Origin: Rhodobacteraceae bacterium Alg231-04
Lineage (GTDB): Bacteria; Pseudomonadota; Alphaproteobacteria; Rhodobacterales; Rhodobacteraceae
Assembly (NCBI GenBank): GCA_900143635.1
Contig: FREY01000002.1
Coordinates: forward strand, 380,429-444,428
DNA: 64,000 bases
Direction of reading: 5' to 3'
Shown in pieces: positions 1 to 11,000 of the stretch; positions within the stretch are counted from its first letter, which is position 1; each line of letters opens with the position of its first letter. Position numbers and translations under genes: made by a program. Below the pieces are notes generated by a model. It was not told where the DNA came from. It saw only the letters and a program-made list of their open reading frames with translations, and made no database searches.

Positions 1-647
1 AGGTCGACCAGCGTGTCTTGGGCGCGGCCAATCAGCCGGTCGATCATACCAATGAGCCGTGCATTCAGAACCGCAGTTACCGCCCGTTTCGGCCCGTTCA
101 GCTTGGCCGACAATTGGTGCGAACAGGTGACCGGCTTGCCGGTTGCCGCCGCGATGATCCGCGCCGCCTCTGCCTCATGGGCGGGGTTTCTGGTGGCAAA
201 TACGCCAGCCACGGCAAAACCGGTCACGCCCTCTGTTTCAGTCTCTAAAAAGGTGCGAATGGCCTCCACATCCAGCGGCGCGGCCTCTGCGCCGGCATGG
301 GTATGTCCGCCTTCTATCACCGCCGCCGGATCTCCCTTCAGGGCATCGCGCAGCCCGTGCCGGTCCAGATCTGCCGCCTTGAAGCCAATATAGATGAGCG
401 CCACCCGGCCACCCTGTCCCTCGACTAGCGCATTGGTGGCCAATGTGGTCGACAAAGACGCGAGTGAGATTTCCTCGGGTCCGACACCCGCCTCGGCCAG
501 TACAGCGCGCACAGCGGCACCGACGCCGATGGCCAGGTCGGCCCGCGTGGTCAGCGACTTGGCCGAGGATATGACCTCGCGCTCGTCGCGGATCAGCACC
601 GCATCCGTGTAGGTTCCGCCGGTATCAACGCCAAGCAGCAGGGCCAT
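1..647 (-). CDS. Hydantoinase/oxoprolinase family protein, N-terminal part (truncated by window edge)
   Basis: The reading frame starts at an ATG at 647 and stays open to the window edge, so only about 215 N-terminal residues are visible. The N-terminus (MALLLGVDTGGTYTDAVLI) is the glycine-rich ATP-binding motif of the HyuA/oxoprolinase family (Hydant_A_N). A later segment, STTLATNALVEGQGG, is also typical. Family members hydrolyse hydantoins or 5-oxoproline with ATP in the cytoplasm. The exact substrate cannot be told from this fragment. The gene lies 75 nt after queG on the same strand and may be cotranscribed with it. Confidence 0.85.
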   Translation of the reverse strand, partial: MALLLGVDTGGTYTDAVLIRDEREVISSAKSLTTRADLAIGVGAAVRAVLAEAGVGPEEISLASLSTTLATNALVEGQGGRVALIYIGFKAADLDRHGLRDALKGDPAAVIEGGHTHAGAEAAPLDVEAIRTFLETETEGVTGFAVAGVFATRNPAHEAEAARIIAAATGKPVTCSHQLSAKLNGPKRAVTAVLNARLIGMIDRLIGRAQDTLVD

Positions 648-722
648 GAGGGGGTCTCCAATTTCCGTTCGCCTGCCCGGTTTAACGCCTGAATGCGGCG
701 CGTCCACCCCGTCAGCGACACA

Positions 723-1766
723 TCAGCCCAGTCGCGCCGACGCCCAGACCGCTGCATCGGCCACAGCCGGGTCAGGATCAGCCACCAGCGTCTGCGCATG
801 GGGGTGCAGCGCCGCATCTCCCGAGTTGCCAATGGCATAGAGCACATTGCGCACAAACCGATCCCGCCCGATCCGCTTGATCGGCGAGCCCGAGAACATG
901 GTGCGAAACTCGGCGTCATCCAAATGCACAAGATCCGCCAGTTTCGGGGCATTCAGCTCGGCGCGCGCGGCATAACGCATGTCGCTGGCGGCGACGGCAA
1001 ACTTGTTCCATGGGCAGGCCGCCAGACAATCATCACAGCCGTAGATATGATTGCCCAGTTTGGCGCGCAGTTCCTCTGCTACCGGGCCTTTATGTTCAAT
1101 CGTCAGGTAGGAAATGCAGCGGCGCGCATCGACCTGATAGGGGGCTGGGAAAGCATCGGTTGGGCAGCTGTCCAAACAAGAGCGGCAGGATCCGCAGCGG
1201 TCTGGTTCGGGATCATCCGCAGGCAGTTCCAATGTGGTAAAAACAGAGCCTAAAAAGGCCCAATTGCCCCAATCCCGGCTCACCAGATTGCTGTGTTTGC
1301 CCTGCCAGCCCAGCCCGGCAGCCTGTCCCAGCGCCTTTTCAGGCACCGGTGCCGTGTCGACAAACACCTTCACCCGCGTGGCGTCCCCGGCCTCGGCAAT
1401 CAGCCAGCGTGCCAGCCGTTTCAGCCGTTTCTTGACCAGGTCGTGATAGTCCTTGTTGCGGGCATAAACAGAAACCGCCCCGCGATCGGCCATGCCAAGA
1501 ACCGCCATCGGATCTTCGTCGGGCGAATAGCTTTCGGCCAGCATGATCACTGACCGTGCCTCGGGCCAGAGCGCGGCCGGGTTGCCCCGCCAGTGCATCC
1601 GCTCTTCCATCCATCCCATCTGCCCGTGGTAGCCGGCCTCAACATAGCCCTGCAGCCGGGCGGGAACCTGCGGCACATCCCAGGGCCGACAGATTTTGGC
1701 TGACACAAATCCCTCCGATAGGGCCTGCGCCACAAGCGCGTCTTTCAGGTCGGATCCGCTCTTCAT
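723..1766 (-). CDS. queG: Epoxyqueuosine reductase QueG
   Basis: This 347-residue protein catalyses the last step of queuosine synthesis, reducing epoxyqueuosine in tRNA with cobalamin and two 4Fe-4S clusters. Cluster cysteines are visible at about C191, C194, C197, C201, C217, C244, C247 and C251 in a bacterial ferredoxin arrangement ([12 protein letters not shown] and [12 protein letters not shown]). The candidate catalytic Asp is D137 in [14 protein letters not shown]. The C-terminal HEAT-like tail is present, so the length is normal for the family. The start ATG at 1764-1766 lies inside a copy of a dispersed intergenic repeat (see 1762-1832). No in-frame Met occurs before about residue 50, so this start is the best choice. 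Confidence 0.97.
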   Translation of the reverse strand: MKSGSDLKDALVAQALSEGFVSAKICRPWDVPQVPARLQGYVEAGYHGQMGWMEERMHWRGNPAALWPEARSVIMLAESYSPDEDPMAVLGMADRGAVSVYARNKDYHDLVKKRLKRLARWLIAEAGDATRVKVFVDTAPVPEKALGQAAGLGWQGKHSNLVSRDWGNWAFLGSVFTTLELPADDPEPDRCGSCRSCLDSCPTDAFPAPYQVDARRCISYLTIEHKGPVAEELRAKLGNHIYGCDDCLAACPWNKFAVAASDMRYAARAELNAPKLADLVHLDDAEFRTMFSGSPIKRIGRDRFVRNVLYAIGNSGDAALHPHAQTLVADPDPAVADAAVWASARLG

Positions 1767-1832
1767 CTTGCTAAAAATATCCTCGGGGGTGAATTGGGCC
1801 CGTCAGGGCGCAAGAGGGGGCAGACGGCCCCC
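1762..1832 (-). repeat. Dispersed intergenic repeat, copy A (contains queG start codon)
   Basis: Read on the minus strand, a GGGGGC/GCCCCC hairpin (1816-1821 with 1827-1832, loop 1822-1826) is followed by the core CCCCCGAGGATATTTTT, three to four variable bases and AAGATGAA. The same layout recurs at 37753-37800 and 49238-49298. The ATG in AAGATGAA is the queG start. The element fills the gap between the GST gene and queG. Confidence 0.7.
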
Positions 1833-1846
1833 GTCCCACTATCCTA

Positions 1847-2512
1847 TCAGAAATCGAGGTCAGCGTAATGTGGCGGCGGGCGGAACCCCGGCACCTGATC
1901 GGCGAGGATTGACCGGAAGGCAGGTCGCGATTTGATCTTGGCGTACCAATCCTTCACCGCTGCCGACCGGTTCCAGTCCACATCCGAAATATAATCCAGC
2001 GATGACAGATGCGCCGCGGCAGCGAAATCCGCCAGGGTCATCTGATCCCCGGCCAGCCAGCGCCGGTGGTCCAGCAGCCAGGCCATGTAATCGAGGTGGT
2101 ATTTGATCGCCTTGGCGCCGGCCTTCACGTTGCGGCTGTCGGGATAGCCTTCACCAGTGACCTTCTTGTTCACCCGCTCATAGAGCAGTTTTGAGGTCAC
2201 TTCGTGGTGGAACTTATCGTCAAACCAGCTGACCAATCGGCGCACTTCGAACCGGGCGTCGGCATCGCCGGGCATCAGCGAGGGTTCGGGGCGGGTTTCT
2301 TCGATATATTCACAAATGGCAGCACTTTCGGCCATCATCTTGCCATCCAGCCGGATGACCGGAACCTTGCCGGCCGGGTTGCGACGCAGGAAATCGGCGT
2401 CCTGCTCCCAATAGCGTTCTTCGACCAGCTCCACTTCTATACGCTTTTCGGCCAGCGACAGGCGGACCTTGCGGCAGAAGGGGGACAGGGGAACATGATA
2501 GAGACGGGCCAT
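1847..2512 (-). CDS. Glutathione S-transferase family protein
   Basis: A 221-residue cytosolic GST-fold protein. The N-terminal thioredoxin-like domain begins MARLYHVPLSPFCRKVRL, with a Ser/Cys pair (S10, C13) where the catalytic residue sits in several GST classes. The cis-Pro segment is seen as GKVPVIRL, followed by ESAAICEYIEE, the glutathione gamma-glutamyl site. The C-terminal half is an all-helical GST_C domain ending in a YADLDF tail. A TTG at 2521 would add three residues, but the ATG at 2512 with GAGAG upstream is preferred. The substrate is unknown. It lies between mtgA and queG on the same strand. Confidence 0.9.
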   Translation of the reverse strand: MARLYHVPLSPFCRKVRLSLAEKRIEVELVEERYWEQDADFLRRNPAGKVPVIRLDGKMMAESAAICEYIEETRPEPSLMPGDADARFEVRRLVSWFDDKFHHEVTSKLLYERVNKKVTGEGYPDSRNVKAGAKAIKYHLDYMAWLLDHRRWLAGDQMTLADFAAAAHLSSLDYISDVDWNRSAAVKDWYAKIKSRPAFRSILADQVPGFRPPPHYADLDF

Positions 2513-2573
2513 GGGGATCAAAACTCTCGGGCAGAAAACTCATCACCAGCAATGCCGGTTTGCGCCGCCAGAT

Positions 2574-3305
2574 TCAATCCTCGAAACAGGCAGCCCGCGT
2601 CTCGTAGCGAATGGTCGCCGCCCCATCCATGATGCTTGCCGCCCGTTTCGACGTTCGGGCAGAGGGTTTTGCCGCCGAGCGGCCCTTGGGATCCGGTAGA
2701 ATCGCCGCCAGAAGCGCCGCCTGACGCGGGCTCAGCTCTTCTGGGCCGACACGGAAATAGTGCCGCGATGCGGCCTCTACACCAAATATGCCTTCGTCGA
2801 ACTCGGCCACGTTCAGATAGATTTCGAGGATGCGCCGCTTGGACCATGCAGCCTCAACCACCGGTGTCAGCGCGGTTTCCAGCGCCTTGCGCAGCCAGCT
2901 GCGATTCTGCCAGAGGAAGACGTTTTTGACCACTTGCTGCGTCAGGGTCGATCCCCCCCGGCGCGCGCCCCCTTCGATGGCGGCGCGGATCGCCTGCACG
3001 TCGAACCCCCAATGCTGGCAAAACCGTGCATCTTCGGCCGCAACGACAGACCGCGCCATCACCGGGGCGATCTCCTCAAGTGGTACCCATTCGCGGTCCA
3101 CCCCGTCCAGGCGGCGCGATTCGGACCAGATCGTATGGGTGGTTGGCGGGTTGACCACGGAATAGAGCAGGATCAAAACCGCAAAAAACCCAGCAACAGA
3201 GACTAATATGCGCAAGCTCCAGCGCCGCAACCAGCGCAGCGGCTGGATACGGGGGGGCTTTGCTTTCTTCGCCTGTTTCTTTTTCTTTGCTGCCGCCTTT
3301 GCCAT
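2574..3305 (-). CDS. mtgA: Monofunctional biosynthetic peptidoglycan transglycosylase
   Basis: A 243-residue GT51 family protein that polymerises lipid II into glycan strands at the periplasmic face of the inner membrane. It has a very basic cytoplasmic N-terminus (lysine-rich, residues 1-20), one membrane anchor at about 31-50 and the GT51 catalytic motif AAEDARFCQHWG with Glu91 as catalytic acid. Further conserved blocks are RRGGSTLTQQVVKN and KRRILEIYLNV. There is no transpeptidase domain, which makes it MtgA rather than a class A PBP. It is followed on the same strand by the GST gene. Confidence 0.96.
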   Translation of the reverse strand: MAKAAAKKKKQAKKAKPPRIQPLRWLRRWSLRILVSVAGFFAVLILLYSVVNPPTTHTIWSESRRLDGVDREWVPLEEIAPVMARSVVAAEDARFCQHWGFDVQAIRAAIEGGARRGGSTLTQQVVKNVFLWQNRSWLRKALETALTPVVEAAWSKRRILEIYLNVAEFDEGIFGVEAASRHYFRVGPEELSPRQAALLAAILPDPKGRSAAKPSARTSKRAASIMDGAATIRYETRAACFED

Positions 3306-3380
3306 GGTTCACCTATACGCTGAACCTGCGGCTGCCTCCAAGCCGGAATTCTGGCGGGCCAGATGCTGGGCGGAGTTGGG

Positions 3381-3977
3381 TTACAAATATTCGCGCAGCA
3401 CCGCATCGCACAGTCTGGCAGCGGCGGCATAGATGCTGTTTGGTGACGCGGCTTTGGCAACTGCGCTGGAAAACCTTCCGGTCCAGGGCAGCAGCTCGTC
3501 CGCAACAAACGCCCCTGCCTCGGCATGTGCGGAGGGCTGCGCGCAAAGGTCGGCCAGATGCTCCAGCATTATAGACAGATGGTCCAGTGGTTCGCCATTT
3601 TCGGTCGCCAGAGCCATTCCCGCCGCTGCCAGACGGGCCTGCATCCGCGCGTGAGGCGCACCTGCCAAATGTCCGTCCGCCTCTAAATAGGCCGAGGCAT
3701 AAGGCGCGGCGCTGTCGTGGCTGAATAGAAGGAACAGTCGGGCGTATTCGACCGATAGATCGCGGGTTAGGTCGGGCTGGTCTGGCCAGGCGTCGATGGC
3801 GGTGCGAAAATCTGCGACGGCCTGCCGAACCCGTGTGCCCCTTCCGGCAGCCAAAAAAATGTCTTCTGCCGCGCCCTCTCGGTAGAGGGCGATATCCTGC
3901 GCAGTGAGTTCACGAAAGAAAAGGCCGGACAGCAGGCGGAACAAGGCCGCCTGACTGTTGAGCTCCCGGTCCAGCAT
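3381..3977 (-). CDS. torD: TorD family molybdoenzyme chaperone
   Basis: A 198-residue all-helical protein of the TorD/DmsD family, which binds the immature TMAO reductase, protects its Tat signal and helps insert the molybdenum cofactor in the cytoplasm. Family features seen are the N-terminal helix LFRLLSGLFF, the central VEYARLFLLFSHDSAAPYASAYL segment (written here in two parts: VEYARLFLLF and SAAPYASAYL) and DHLSIMLEHLADL. Its ATG overlaps the torA stop as TGATG, so translation is coupled. This position directly after torA makes the assignment firm. Confidence 0.93.
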   Translation of the reverse strand: MLDRELNSQAALFRLLSGLFFRELTAQDIALYREGAAEDIFLAAGRGTRVRQAVADFRTAIDAWPDQPDLTRDLSVEYARLFLLFSHDSAAPYASAYLEADGHLAGAPHARMQARLAAAGMALATENGEPLDHLSIMLEHLADLCAQPSAHAEAGAFVADELLPWTGRFSSAVAKAASPNSIYAAAARLCDAVLREYL

Positions 3978-6436
3978 CAGCCCTCCACCGGACCACCAAA
4001 GGCGGTGACCGCCGGGGCGGTGCCTTCGAATTTCTCGATCTGGGCGAGGCAGGTGTTGGCGCTGGTGGCTTGCGCCAGTTTCGACGATCCCACATCCATA
4101 GTCAGCGTGTTGGGATCACCGTAGGTGTCCAGTGCGCCGATGCTGGCATCCTCGGGGCCGTACCATGCGCCCTCGTGGATGCGGATCACGCCGGGCGGGT
4201 AATCCTCAGACACCCGCGCACCGGCCAAGAGCTGGCCACGGGCGTTGAACACCCGCACCAGATCACCATCGGAAATACCGCGCGCGGCGGCGTCCTGCGG
4301 GCTGATATAGACCGGCTCGCGCCCCTGCACCGCGTAGGTTTCGCGGTAGGCGTCACTTTCGCACATCTGCGAATGCAGCCGCTGGTCAGGGTGGCAGGAT
4401 TGCAGCCACAAGGGGTATTCATCCGACCCCGGCCCACCGTGCGAGCGTTCCAGCTTCTCCATCCATTTGGGATGGGCGCCGCAGTCGTCATAGCCGAACT
4501 TGCCGATGGTACGGCTGGAGATTTCGATGAAACCCGAGGGGGTGCCAAGGGCGTTAATCTCGGGGTCTTCGCGGAAAGCGGCGTGGCGCACCCAGTCTTC
4601 ACCGCGATCGAACCGCACTTCGCCCAACTCCCAGAACTCGGCAAAGGGCGGCATCGGATGGGCCTCGCCATTGGCGCTGCGGGCTTCCTCATAGAGCGCT
4701 TCGATCCATTCCATTTCGTTCATTTCGCGCGAATATTCCTTGTCACGGCCGAAACGGGCGCAAAGCCCGGTGAAGATGTCGAAATCGGTTTTGGAGGCAA
4801 ACAGCGGGTCGACCAGTTTGCGCATGGCGACAATGCCGGTGTTGGAATAGGCGCCGTACATGTCGATGTCGTTGCGTTCAAACTGGGTGCAGGCGGGCAG
4901 CACCAGATCCGAATGGCGACAAGTGGCGTTCCAGGAATAATCCACCGTCACCACGGTTTCCAGCGCCTGAAAGGCCTCGCGCATTTTGTTGCGGTCCTGA
5001 TGGTGGTGCCAGGGGTTGCAGCCGCAGAACACCGCCATTTTCACATCCGGAAAGGTGATGTCATGACCGTTGTGCTGGATCTTGCCGCCGGGGTTCAACA
5101 GCATATCGACCCAGCGCGCCACCGGGATCACCGTGCTGGCGCCATTGAAATCGCTGTTGTCGTGCTGCGGCACCTTGCCCAGATCGAGGTTCAGCGGAAA
5201 GGCTCCGGGCATGCTGGCCCCGGATTGCGGCACGCCGACGCCGGAATAGTGGTGCGAATAGCTGATGCCACCACCGGGCAGGCCGATCTGGCCCAGCATT
5301 GCCGCCAGCACCGCACCCATCCAATAGGGCTGTTCACCGTGCTGCTGGCGCTGCACCGACCAGCCAAAAATCAGCTGGGTGCGGTCCGAGGCCAGAAGCC
5401 GGGCGAATTCGCGGATCCGGTCGGCATCGATACCGCAGATCGGCGCCGCCCATTCTGGTGTTTTCTCGATCCCGTCGTCGCCCTTGCCGGTGACATAGTC
5501 CATGAAAGGTTCAAACCCGAGGGAATAGATGTCGAGGAACTCCTGATCGTGCAGCCCCTCGGCATAGAGCGTATGGGTCAGCGCCAGCATCAGGGCGACA
5601 TCGGTCTGCGGGTTGATATACATCTGTTCACAGCCGGTGTGGTTCTGGGTCTTGGTACGCACCGGATCTACGCTGATGGCGCGGATTTCACCGGCGGTGA
5701 TCTTGTCGCGCAGGTCATCGAAATAGGGCAGCGATTCATGCGTTTCGCAGTTCCAGCCCACCTGCAGGTTCTTCACCGGATCATTGGCCCAGAAGACCAC
5801 GGTTTTTGAATTGTCCAGAATGACCGGCCAAGAGGTGCCCTGCGAATAGACCTCGGTTGAGCCCAGCACATAAGGTAGGATGGTCTGGCCCGCTCCGGTG
5901 GAATAATCACCGGCCTTTTTCACATAGTTGCCATGCATGCCGACAGCGCGGTTCATGTGGTTGGTGCAGCTGTGGAACTGGCCGGTCTGGCGCCAGCCAG
6001 TGGCGCCGGCATAAAGCCCGGAGGGGCCATGGGTGGTCTGCACCCGCTCCAGCTCTTCATAAAACAAGTCCAGCGCCTCGTCCCAGGTGATGCGCACAAA
6101 GCGGTTGTCGCCACGCGTGGTACGGTCGGCCTTGTCGCGATTGTCGAGCCAATCAGCCCGCGCCATCGGGTATTTGATGCGGCTGGGGTTATAGATCAGA
6201 CCTTTGATGCCCTTGATCATATCGGTGGGGCGCGGGTCGCTTTCCAGTGGCTTCACCTCAGCGACGCGGCCCCCTTTGATCAGCGCCTTGATGGCACCCC
6301 AATGAGAGCCGGAGATTTGCCATGTGCCCTGCGATGTGGTTGCAGCGCTCGCGGATTTTGCCAGGATAGAAGGCCCGAGCAAACCGGCGGCGGCGCTGGA
6401 GGCCAGACCTTTCAGAACTGTTCTGCGGGTTGTCAT
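3977..6436 (-). CDS. torA: Trimethylamine-N-oxide reductase, molybdopterin catalytic subunit
   Basis: An 819-residue periplasmic bis-MGD enzyme of the TorA/DorA/BisC group that reduces TMAO (and often DMSO) as terminal electron acceptor. A twin-arginine signal is seen at the N-terminus ([16 protein letters not shown]) with cleavage likely near SASA-AT. The likely Mo-ligand serine is S179 in GDYSTGAGQ. The C-terminal molydopterin dinucleotide-binding domain is present (about residues 690-800). A TTG at 6451 would overlap the torC stop, but the ATG at 6436 has a good GAGGAAA ribosome site six bases upstream and places the twin-arginine motif correctly. It receives electrons from TorC. Confidence 0.96.
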   Translation of the reverse strand: MTTRRTVLKGLASSAAAGLLGPSILAKSASAATTSQGTWQISGSHWGAIKALIKGGRVAEVKPLESDPRPTDMIKGIKGLIYNPSRIKYPMARADWLDNRDKADRTTRGDNRFVRITWDEALDLFYEELERVQTTHGPSGLYAGATGWRQTGQFHSCTNHMNRAVGMHGNYVKKAGDYSTGAGQTILPYVLGSTEVYSQGTSWPVILDNSKTVVFWANDPVKNLQVGWNCETHESLPYFDDLRDKITAGEIRAISVDPVRTKTQNHTGCEQMYINPQTDVALMLALTHTLYAEGLHDQEFLDIYSLGFEPFMDYVTGKGDDGIEKTPEWAAPICGIDADRIREFARLLASDRTQLIFGWSVQRQQHGEQPYWMGAVLAAMLGQIGLPGGGISYSHHYSGVGVPQSGASMPGAFPLNLDLGKVPQHDNSDFNGASTVIPVARWVDMLLNPGGKIQHNGHDITFPDVKMAVFCGCNPWHHHQDRNKMREAFQALETVVTVDYSWNATCRHSDLVLPACTQFERNDIDMYGAYSNTGIVAMRKLVDPLFASKTDFDIFTGLCARFGRDKEYSREMNEMEWIEALYEEARSANGEAHPMPPFAEFWELGEVRFDRGEDWVRHAAFREDPEINALGTPSGFIEISSRTIGKFGYDDCGAHPKWMEKLERSHGGPGSDEYPLWLQSCHPDQRLHSQMCESDAYRETYAVQGREPVYISPQDAAARGISDGDLVRVFNARGQLLAGARVSEDYPPGVIRIHEGAWYGPEDASIGALDTYGDPNTLTMDVGSSKLAQATSANTCLAQIEKFEGTAPAVTAFGGPVEG

Positions 6437-6447
6437 GTCGGGTTTCC

Positions 6448-7629
6448 TCAATGCGAAGCCGAGTGATCGGACGAATGGTTCTGCAGGTAGGCCAGCACCA
6501 GTTCCTGCTCGGAGGGATCCATATTGGTGAAGCCCACCATGCCCGAGAACAGCGCCGGCCAGGCATTGGTGGTGAAGTGATCCGGGTCGGGCTGCGCGTG
6601 GCAGCCGCTACAGCCTGAGGCATAGGATTCGGCGGCCGTATCCCACAGCACCCCCGCATCTGCGACAAAGCCTTCGGCATTGGCCCAGAGCGTCACATTG
6701 ACCGGGCTCCAGTCCAGACCGGTGTTGTCATCGGTCTGGGCAGCACCTGCATTGACCAGCGTGTCATCACCGGCGGCGTCCTTTTCCAGCACTGCAACAC
6801 GGGTGTTCATGCCAAACTGGTCATAGAGCACTCGGCCATAGCCCTTGTTCTTGCGCCAGGCCTCCAGTGACAGTTTCACCGTGTCACCAGATGTCTCCAG
6901 CACCTGGACGCGGGCCCCCAGCGACAGGTTGCCGGCGGCCGTGGTCATATCTTCGCCACTGAACAGCGCCACCGGCTGATAGGCGTAATAATCTTCGCCC
7001 GCACTCAGGCTGCGGGCCGCTTTGCCCGACAGTTCGGCAATCACCGGGCTGTCGCCCGAGGGTTCGGGCAGGTGGTGGGCAATGCCCTTGTGACAGTCGA
7101 TACAGCCGGTGTTCAGCTCGGCGGCGGGTTGCATGTAGAACACCGCCTCATCCGACATCGCGTCCCAGTCCATGCTGTCGTAATCGTGGCAGTTTCGGCA
7201 TTCGAGAGAGTTGTTGGCCTCCAGCCGGGCCCATTCGTGGCGAGCCAGCTCCTCGCGTTTGGCGAGGAATTTCTCGCGGGTGTCGATGGTGCCAAAGATC
7301 TTGCCCCAAACCTCCTTGGAGGCCTGCATCTTGCGGGCAATTTTATTGGTCCATTCATGCGGCACATGGCAATCGGGGCAGGTGGCCCGCACGCCGGTGC
7401 GGTTTTCCCAATGCACGGTTTCCTGCAACTCCTGATAGACGTTATCGCTCATCTCGTGGCAGCTGATGCAGAATTTCTCCGTGTTGGTCACTTCCAGTGC
7501 GGTGTTGAAACCGCCCCAGAAAATAATGCCGGTCACAAAGCCACCAAAGGCCAGAACGCCCAGGCTGATGGTTGTTGGCGGGCTGCGCAACGTGTCCCAG
7601 AACAGGACCAGTGTTTGTTTGGCAGACAT
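6448..7629 (-). CDS. torC: Pentaheme c-type cytochrome TorC
   Basis: A 393-residue membrane-anchored multihaem cytochrome that passes electrons from the quinol pool to TorA in the periplasm. One N-terminal membrane anchor spans about residues 20-40. Four NapC/NirT-like haem sites follow: CISCH (54-58), CPDCH (84-88), CRNCH (144-148) and CIDCH (176-180). A fifth site, CSGCH, sits in the C-terminal TorC-specific domain near residue 345. Five CXXCH motifs and the extra domain separate TorC from tetrahaem NapC. It is 35 nt downstream of torE and directly before torA. Confidence 0.96.
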   Translation of the reverse strand: MSAKQTLVLFWDTLRSPPTTISLGVLAFGGFVTGIIFWGGFNTALEVTNTEKFCISCHEMSDNVYQELQETVHWENRTGVRATCPDCHVPHEWTNKIARKMQASKEVWGKIFGTIDTREKFLAKREELARHEWARLEANNSLECRNCHDYDSMDWDAMSDEAVFYMQPAAELNTGCIDCHKGIAHHLPEPSGDSPVIAELSGKAARSLSAGEDYYAYQPVALFSGEDMTTAAGNLSLGARVQVLETSGDTVKLSLEAWRKNKGYGRVLYDQFGMNTRVAVLEKDAAGDDTLVNAGAAQTDDNTGLDWSPVNVTLWANAEGFVADAGVLWDTAAESYASGCSGCHAQPDPDHFTTNAWPALFSGMVGFTNMDPSEQELVLAYLQNHSSDHSASH

Positions 7630-7664
7630 GGCTCACTCGTAAAAACAAAGAGGGGAAAAGGGGC

Positions 7665-7838
7665 TCAGAATTTGACCACGGGCGGCCCATTGATGATCTG
7701 CGACATCCAGATCACGAAGCCATAGCCGCCGACAAAAATGACGGCCAGCGCGGGCAGGACAATTAGGGTCAGGACCAGAAAGGAAAGCCATTCCGCCTTG
7801 CCTGTTGGCGGGGCGCTGCCGTCAGAACGCATTCGCAT
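7665..7838 (-). CDS. torE: TorE/NapE-like small membrane protein
   Basis: A 57-residue protein with one long hydrophobic segment (WLSFLVLTLIVLPALAVIFV and a few following residues) and an aromatic-rich C-terminus ending in NGPPVVKF. It matches the small TorE/NapE family found as the first gene of TMAO or periplasmic nitrate reductase operons; the role is unknown. The ATG at 7838 is chosen because AAGGA lies seven bases upstream. A longer open frame to 7943 lacks a ribosome site and adds an unlikely soluble stretch. It heads torE-torC-torA-torD. Confidence 0.85.
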   Translation of the reverse strand: MRMRSDGSAPPTGKAEWLSFLVLTLIVLPALAVIFVGGYGFVIWMSQIINGPPVVKF

Positions 7839-7956
7839 TGCATTATCCTTTGCTAGAGGCCGGCCGGAAAATTCGGCGTCGATCACCGGCCAGCTAGCGC
7901 GAAACAAAGGAAATGCGAGGGGCCGTTGGCTGAACCGAGCCAATAGTCGCGCAGAA

Positions 7957-7992
7957 AAAAGGCCCCGCAGGCGGTAACCTGCGGGGCCTTTT
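7957..7992 (-). terminator. Rho-independent terminator after gltB (bidirectional shape)
   Basis: A 14-bp stem (7957-7970 with 7979-7992; GGCCCCGCAG pairing CTGCGGGGCC, extended by A/T runs) closes an 8-base loop. It lies 20 nt past the gltB stop. It separates gltB transcription from the tor promoter region. Confidence 0.9.
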
Positions 7993-8012
7993 GAATTTTC
8001 GTGCTAAGGCGC

Positions 8013-11000
8013 TTACTCGGCGGGCACGGCGGCTTCTTCCAGCGACAGAGGATGCGGCAGGTGCACCAGCATCTCTTTCGGGCAGACCTGCAGGAAATTG
8101 GCCTTTTCGGTGTCCCAATGCTGCAGGATGTCAGAAGCCTTGCGGCTGCCGGTCTCCGCCAGATGGCGTTCAACCAGACCTTTCAGCTGGTCTTCCCAAT
8201 GGGCCACGGTCACCGGGCAGGTCACCAGGGTTTCGGCGTTCATCAGGGTCTCGGCCTTGCCTTCCGGATCGTAGAGATAAGCCATGCCGCCGGTCATACC
8301 GGCACCAAAGTTGGCCCCGATCGAGCCGAGGATCACCGCGATGCCGCCGGTCATGTATTCACAGCCACAGGCGCCGCAGCCTTCGATCACCACTTTTGCG
8401 CCCGAGTTGCGCACCGCAAAACGTTCGCCCGCGCGACCGGCCGCAAAGAGGTAGCCGTCGGTGGCACCGTAAAGAACGGTGTTGCCGATGATGGTGTTAT
8501 CCTCAGCCTTCAGCGGTGAGACCTGCGGCGGGCGCACCACGATGGTACCGCCAGACAGACCCTTGCCAACATAGTCGTTGGCATCGCCCGACACTTCCAG
8601 TTTCAGACCCGGTGCCGCAAAGGCCCCCAGCGACTGACCGGCAGAACCCTGCAGTTTCACTGTCAGGTGATCCGGCTGGAAGGCGTTGCGCATACCGAAG
8701 TTGCGCACGATGTGGCTGGAGGTGCGGGTGCCCACGGTCCGATGGGTGTTCTGCACCGCATAGGACAGCTGCATCTTCTCACCGTCTTCCAGGAAGCGGG
8801 CGGCATCGCGGACGATCTCGGCGTCCAGCGTATCGGGCACTGCATTGCGCGGGCGGCTGCGGTCGTAGTTGATATCCGCAGAGCCATCGACGGTGATCAG
8901 CAGCGGGTTGAGGTCCAGATCATCCAGATGGGCAGAGCCACGCGACACCTGCGCCAGAAGATCAGCGCGGCCGATCACCTCATCCATCGAGCGGGCGCCG
9001 ATGGAGGCGAGGATCTCGCGGACTTCCTGAGCGTAGAAAGTGATCAGGTTGACGACCTTATCGGCATTGCCGGTGAACTTGCCACGCAGGGCTTCGTCCT
9101 GGGTGCAGACACCAACGGGGCAGGTGTTGGACTGACACTGACGGACCATGATGCAGCCCATGGCGATCAGGGCCGCTGTCCCAATGCCGTATTCCTCGGC
9201 GCCGAGCATCGCGGCCATGACGATGTCACGACCGGTGCGCAGACCACCATCGGTACGCAGGGTGACGCGTTCGCGCAGGTTGTTCATCGCCAGAACCTGA
9301 TGCGCCTCAGTCAGACCCATTTCCCACGGCAGGCCGCAGTATTTGATCGAGGTCGCCGGCGAGGCACCGGTACCGCCATTGTGGCCCGAGATCAGGATCA
9401 CATCGGCCTTGGCCTTGGCCACGCCCGCCGCAATCGTGCCAACGCCGGAAGAGGCCACCAGTTTCACGGTGACTTTGCAGCGCGGGTTGATCTGTTTCAG
9501 GTCATAGATCAGCTGGGCCAAATCTTCGATCGAGTAGATATCGTGGTGCGGCGGCGGCGAAATCAGAGTCACACCTTTGGTGGAGTGACGTAGGCGCGCA
9601 ATCAGGTCGGTGACCTTCATGCCCGGCAGCTGGCCGCCCTCACCGGGCTTGGCGCCCTGTGCCACTTTGATTTCCAGCTCTTCACACTGGTTCAGGTATT
9701 CCGCTGTCACACCAAACCGGCCCGAGGCCACCTGTTTGATCTTGGCGGACGGGTTGTCGCCATTGGGTTCCGGTACGAAGTGTGCCGGATCTTCACCGCC
9801 CTCGCCCGAATCCGATTTGGCGCCAATCCGGTTCATCGCCACGTTCAGGGTTTTATGTGCCTCAGGGCTGAGGGCCCCCAGCGACATGCCCGGTGTGACG
9901 AAACGTTTGCGGATTGAGGTGATGCTTTCCACCTCTTCGATGGGAACGGCAGTGCCCAGCGGTTTGATGTTCAGCAGATCACGCAGATGGATCGGCGGGT
10001 TGCCCTGCATCTTGGCGGAATACTGTTTCCACAGCTCGAAGGACGCATTGTTGCAGGCCATCTGCATCATGTGCATCGAGGTCGCTTCCCAGGCGTGGGT
10101 CTCGCCCGATTTGCGTGCTTTGTAGAAACCGCCAACCGGCAGCACAGCGCCGTCATTGCCATAGGCACGGGCGTGGACTTCTTCGGCTTTCACCTGAATG
10201 CCGCTGACGCCGATACCGGAGATACGGCTGGTCATGCCGGGGAAGAATTCGGCACACATGGCGCGGCTCAGCCCGACAGCTTCGAAGTTCAGACCACCCC
10301 GGTAGGAGGAGATGACCGAAATGCCCATCTTCGCCATGATCTTCAGCAGGCCCTGATCGATCGCTTCGCGGTAGCGCGCGACATTCTCTGTCAGCGTGCC
10401 ATCCAGCAGACCGCGCTGGATGCGGTCGGCCAGCGAATCTTCGGCCAGATAGGCGTTCACAACGGTGGCACCACAGCCGATCAGAACCGCAAAGTAATGC
10501 GGGTCGATACATTCAGCGGAACGTACGTTCAGCGAACAGAAGGTCCGCAGACCCTTGCGGGTCAGGTGGCTGTGCACTGCCGAGGTCGCCAGAATCATCG
10601 GCATCGGGACTTTGCCCTCACCGGAGAACTGATCGGTCAGCACCAGATGGCCGGCACCCGAGCGCACGGCCTCTTCGGCCTCGGCCCGCACCCGTGCCAG
10701 CGCAGCGTTCAGCGCGCCTTTGCCCGGCTCAAAGGAACAGTCGATTTCAGTCAGCTGCGCGTTGAAGCCACTGGTCAGCTTTTCCCACTGGGCGTTGCCG
10801 ACAAAGGGGCTTTCCAGCACGATGATCTCGGTCTGGGAGCTGTCTTCGTCGAGCACGTTCTTCAGGTTACCAAAGCGCGTTTTCAGCGACATCACCCGGA
10901 ATTCACGCAAGCTGTCGATCGGTGGGTTGGTCACCTGGCTAAAGTTCTGACGGAAGAAGTGACTTAGCGGGCGGTACATTTTCGACAGAACCGCAGAGGG

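Noticed and set aside
4070-5809. Long plus-strand open frame of 579 codons opposite torA
   Set aside because: It is antisense to a clear TMAO reductase; its sequence is rich in His, Gly and Arg without any family match, as expected for a shadow of GC-rich coding DNA.
7839-7956. FNR box or TorR box upstream of torE
   Set aside because: No TTGAT-N4-ATCAA type dyad or TorR decamer repeats were found in this stretch.
8667-10967. Plus-strand open frames opposite gltB
   Set aside because: They mirror the glutamate synthase reading frame and have no ribosome sites or domains of their own.
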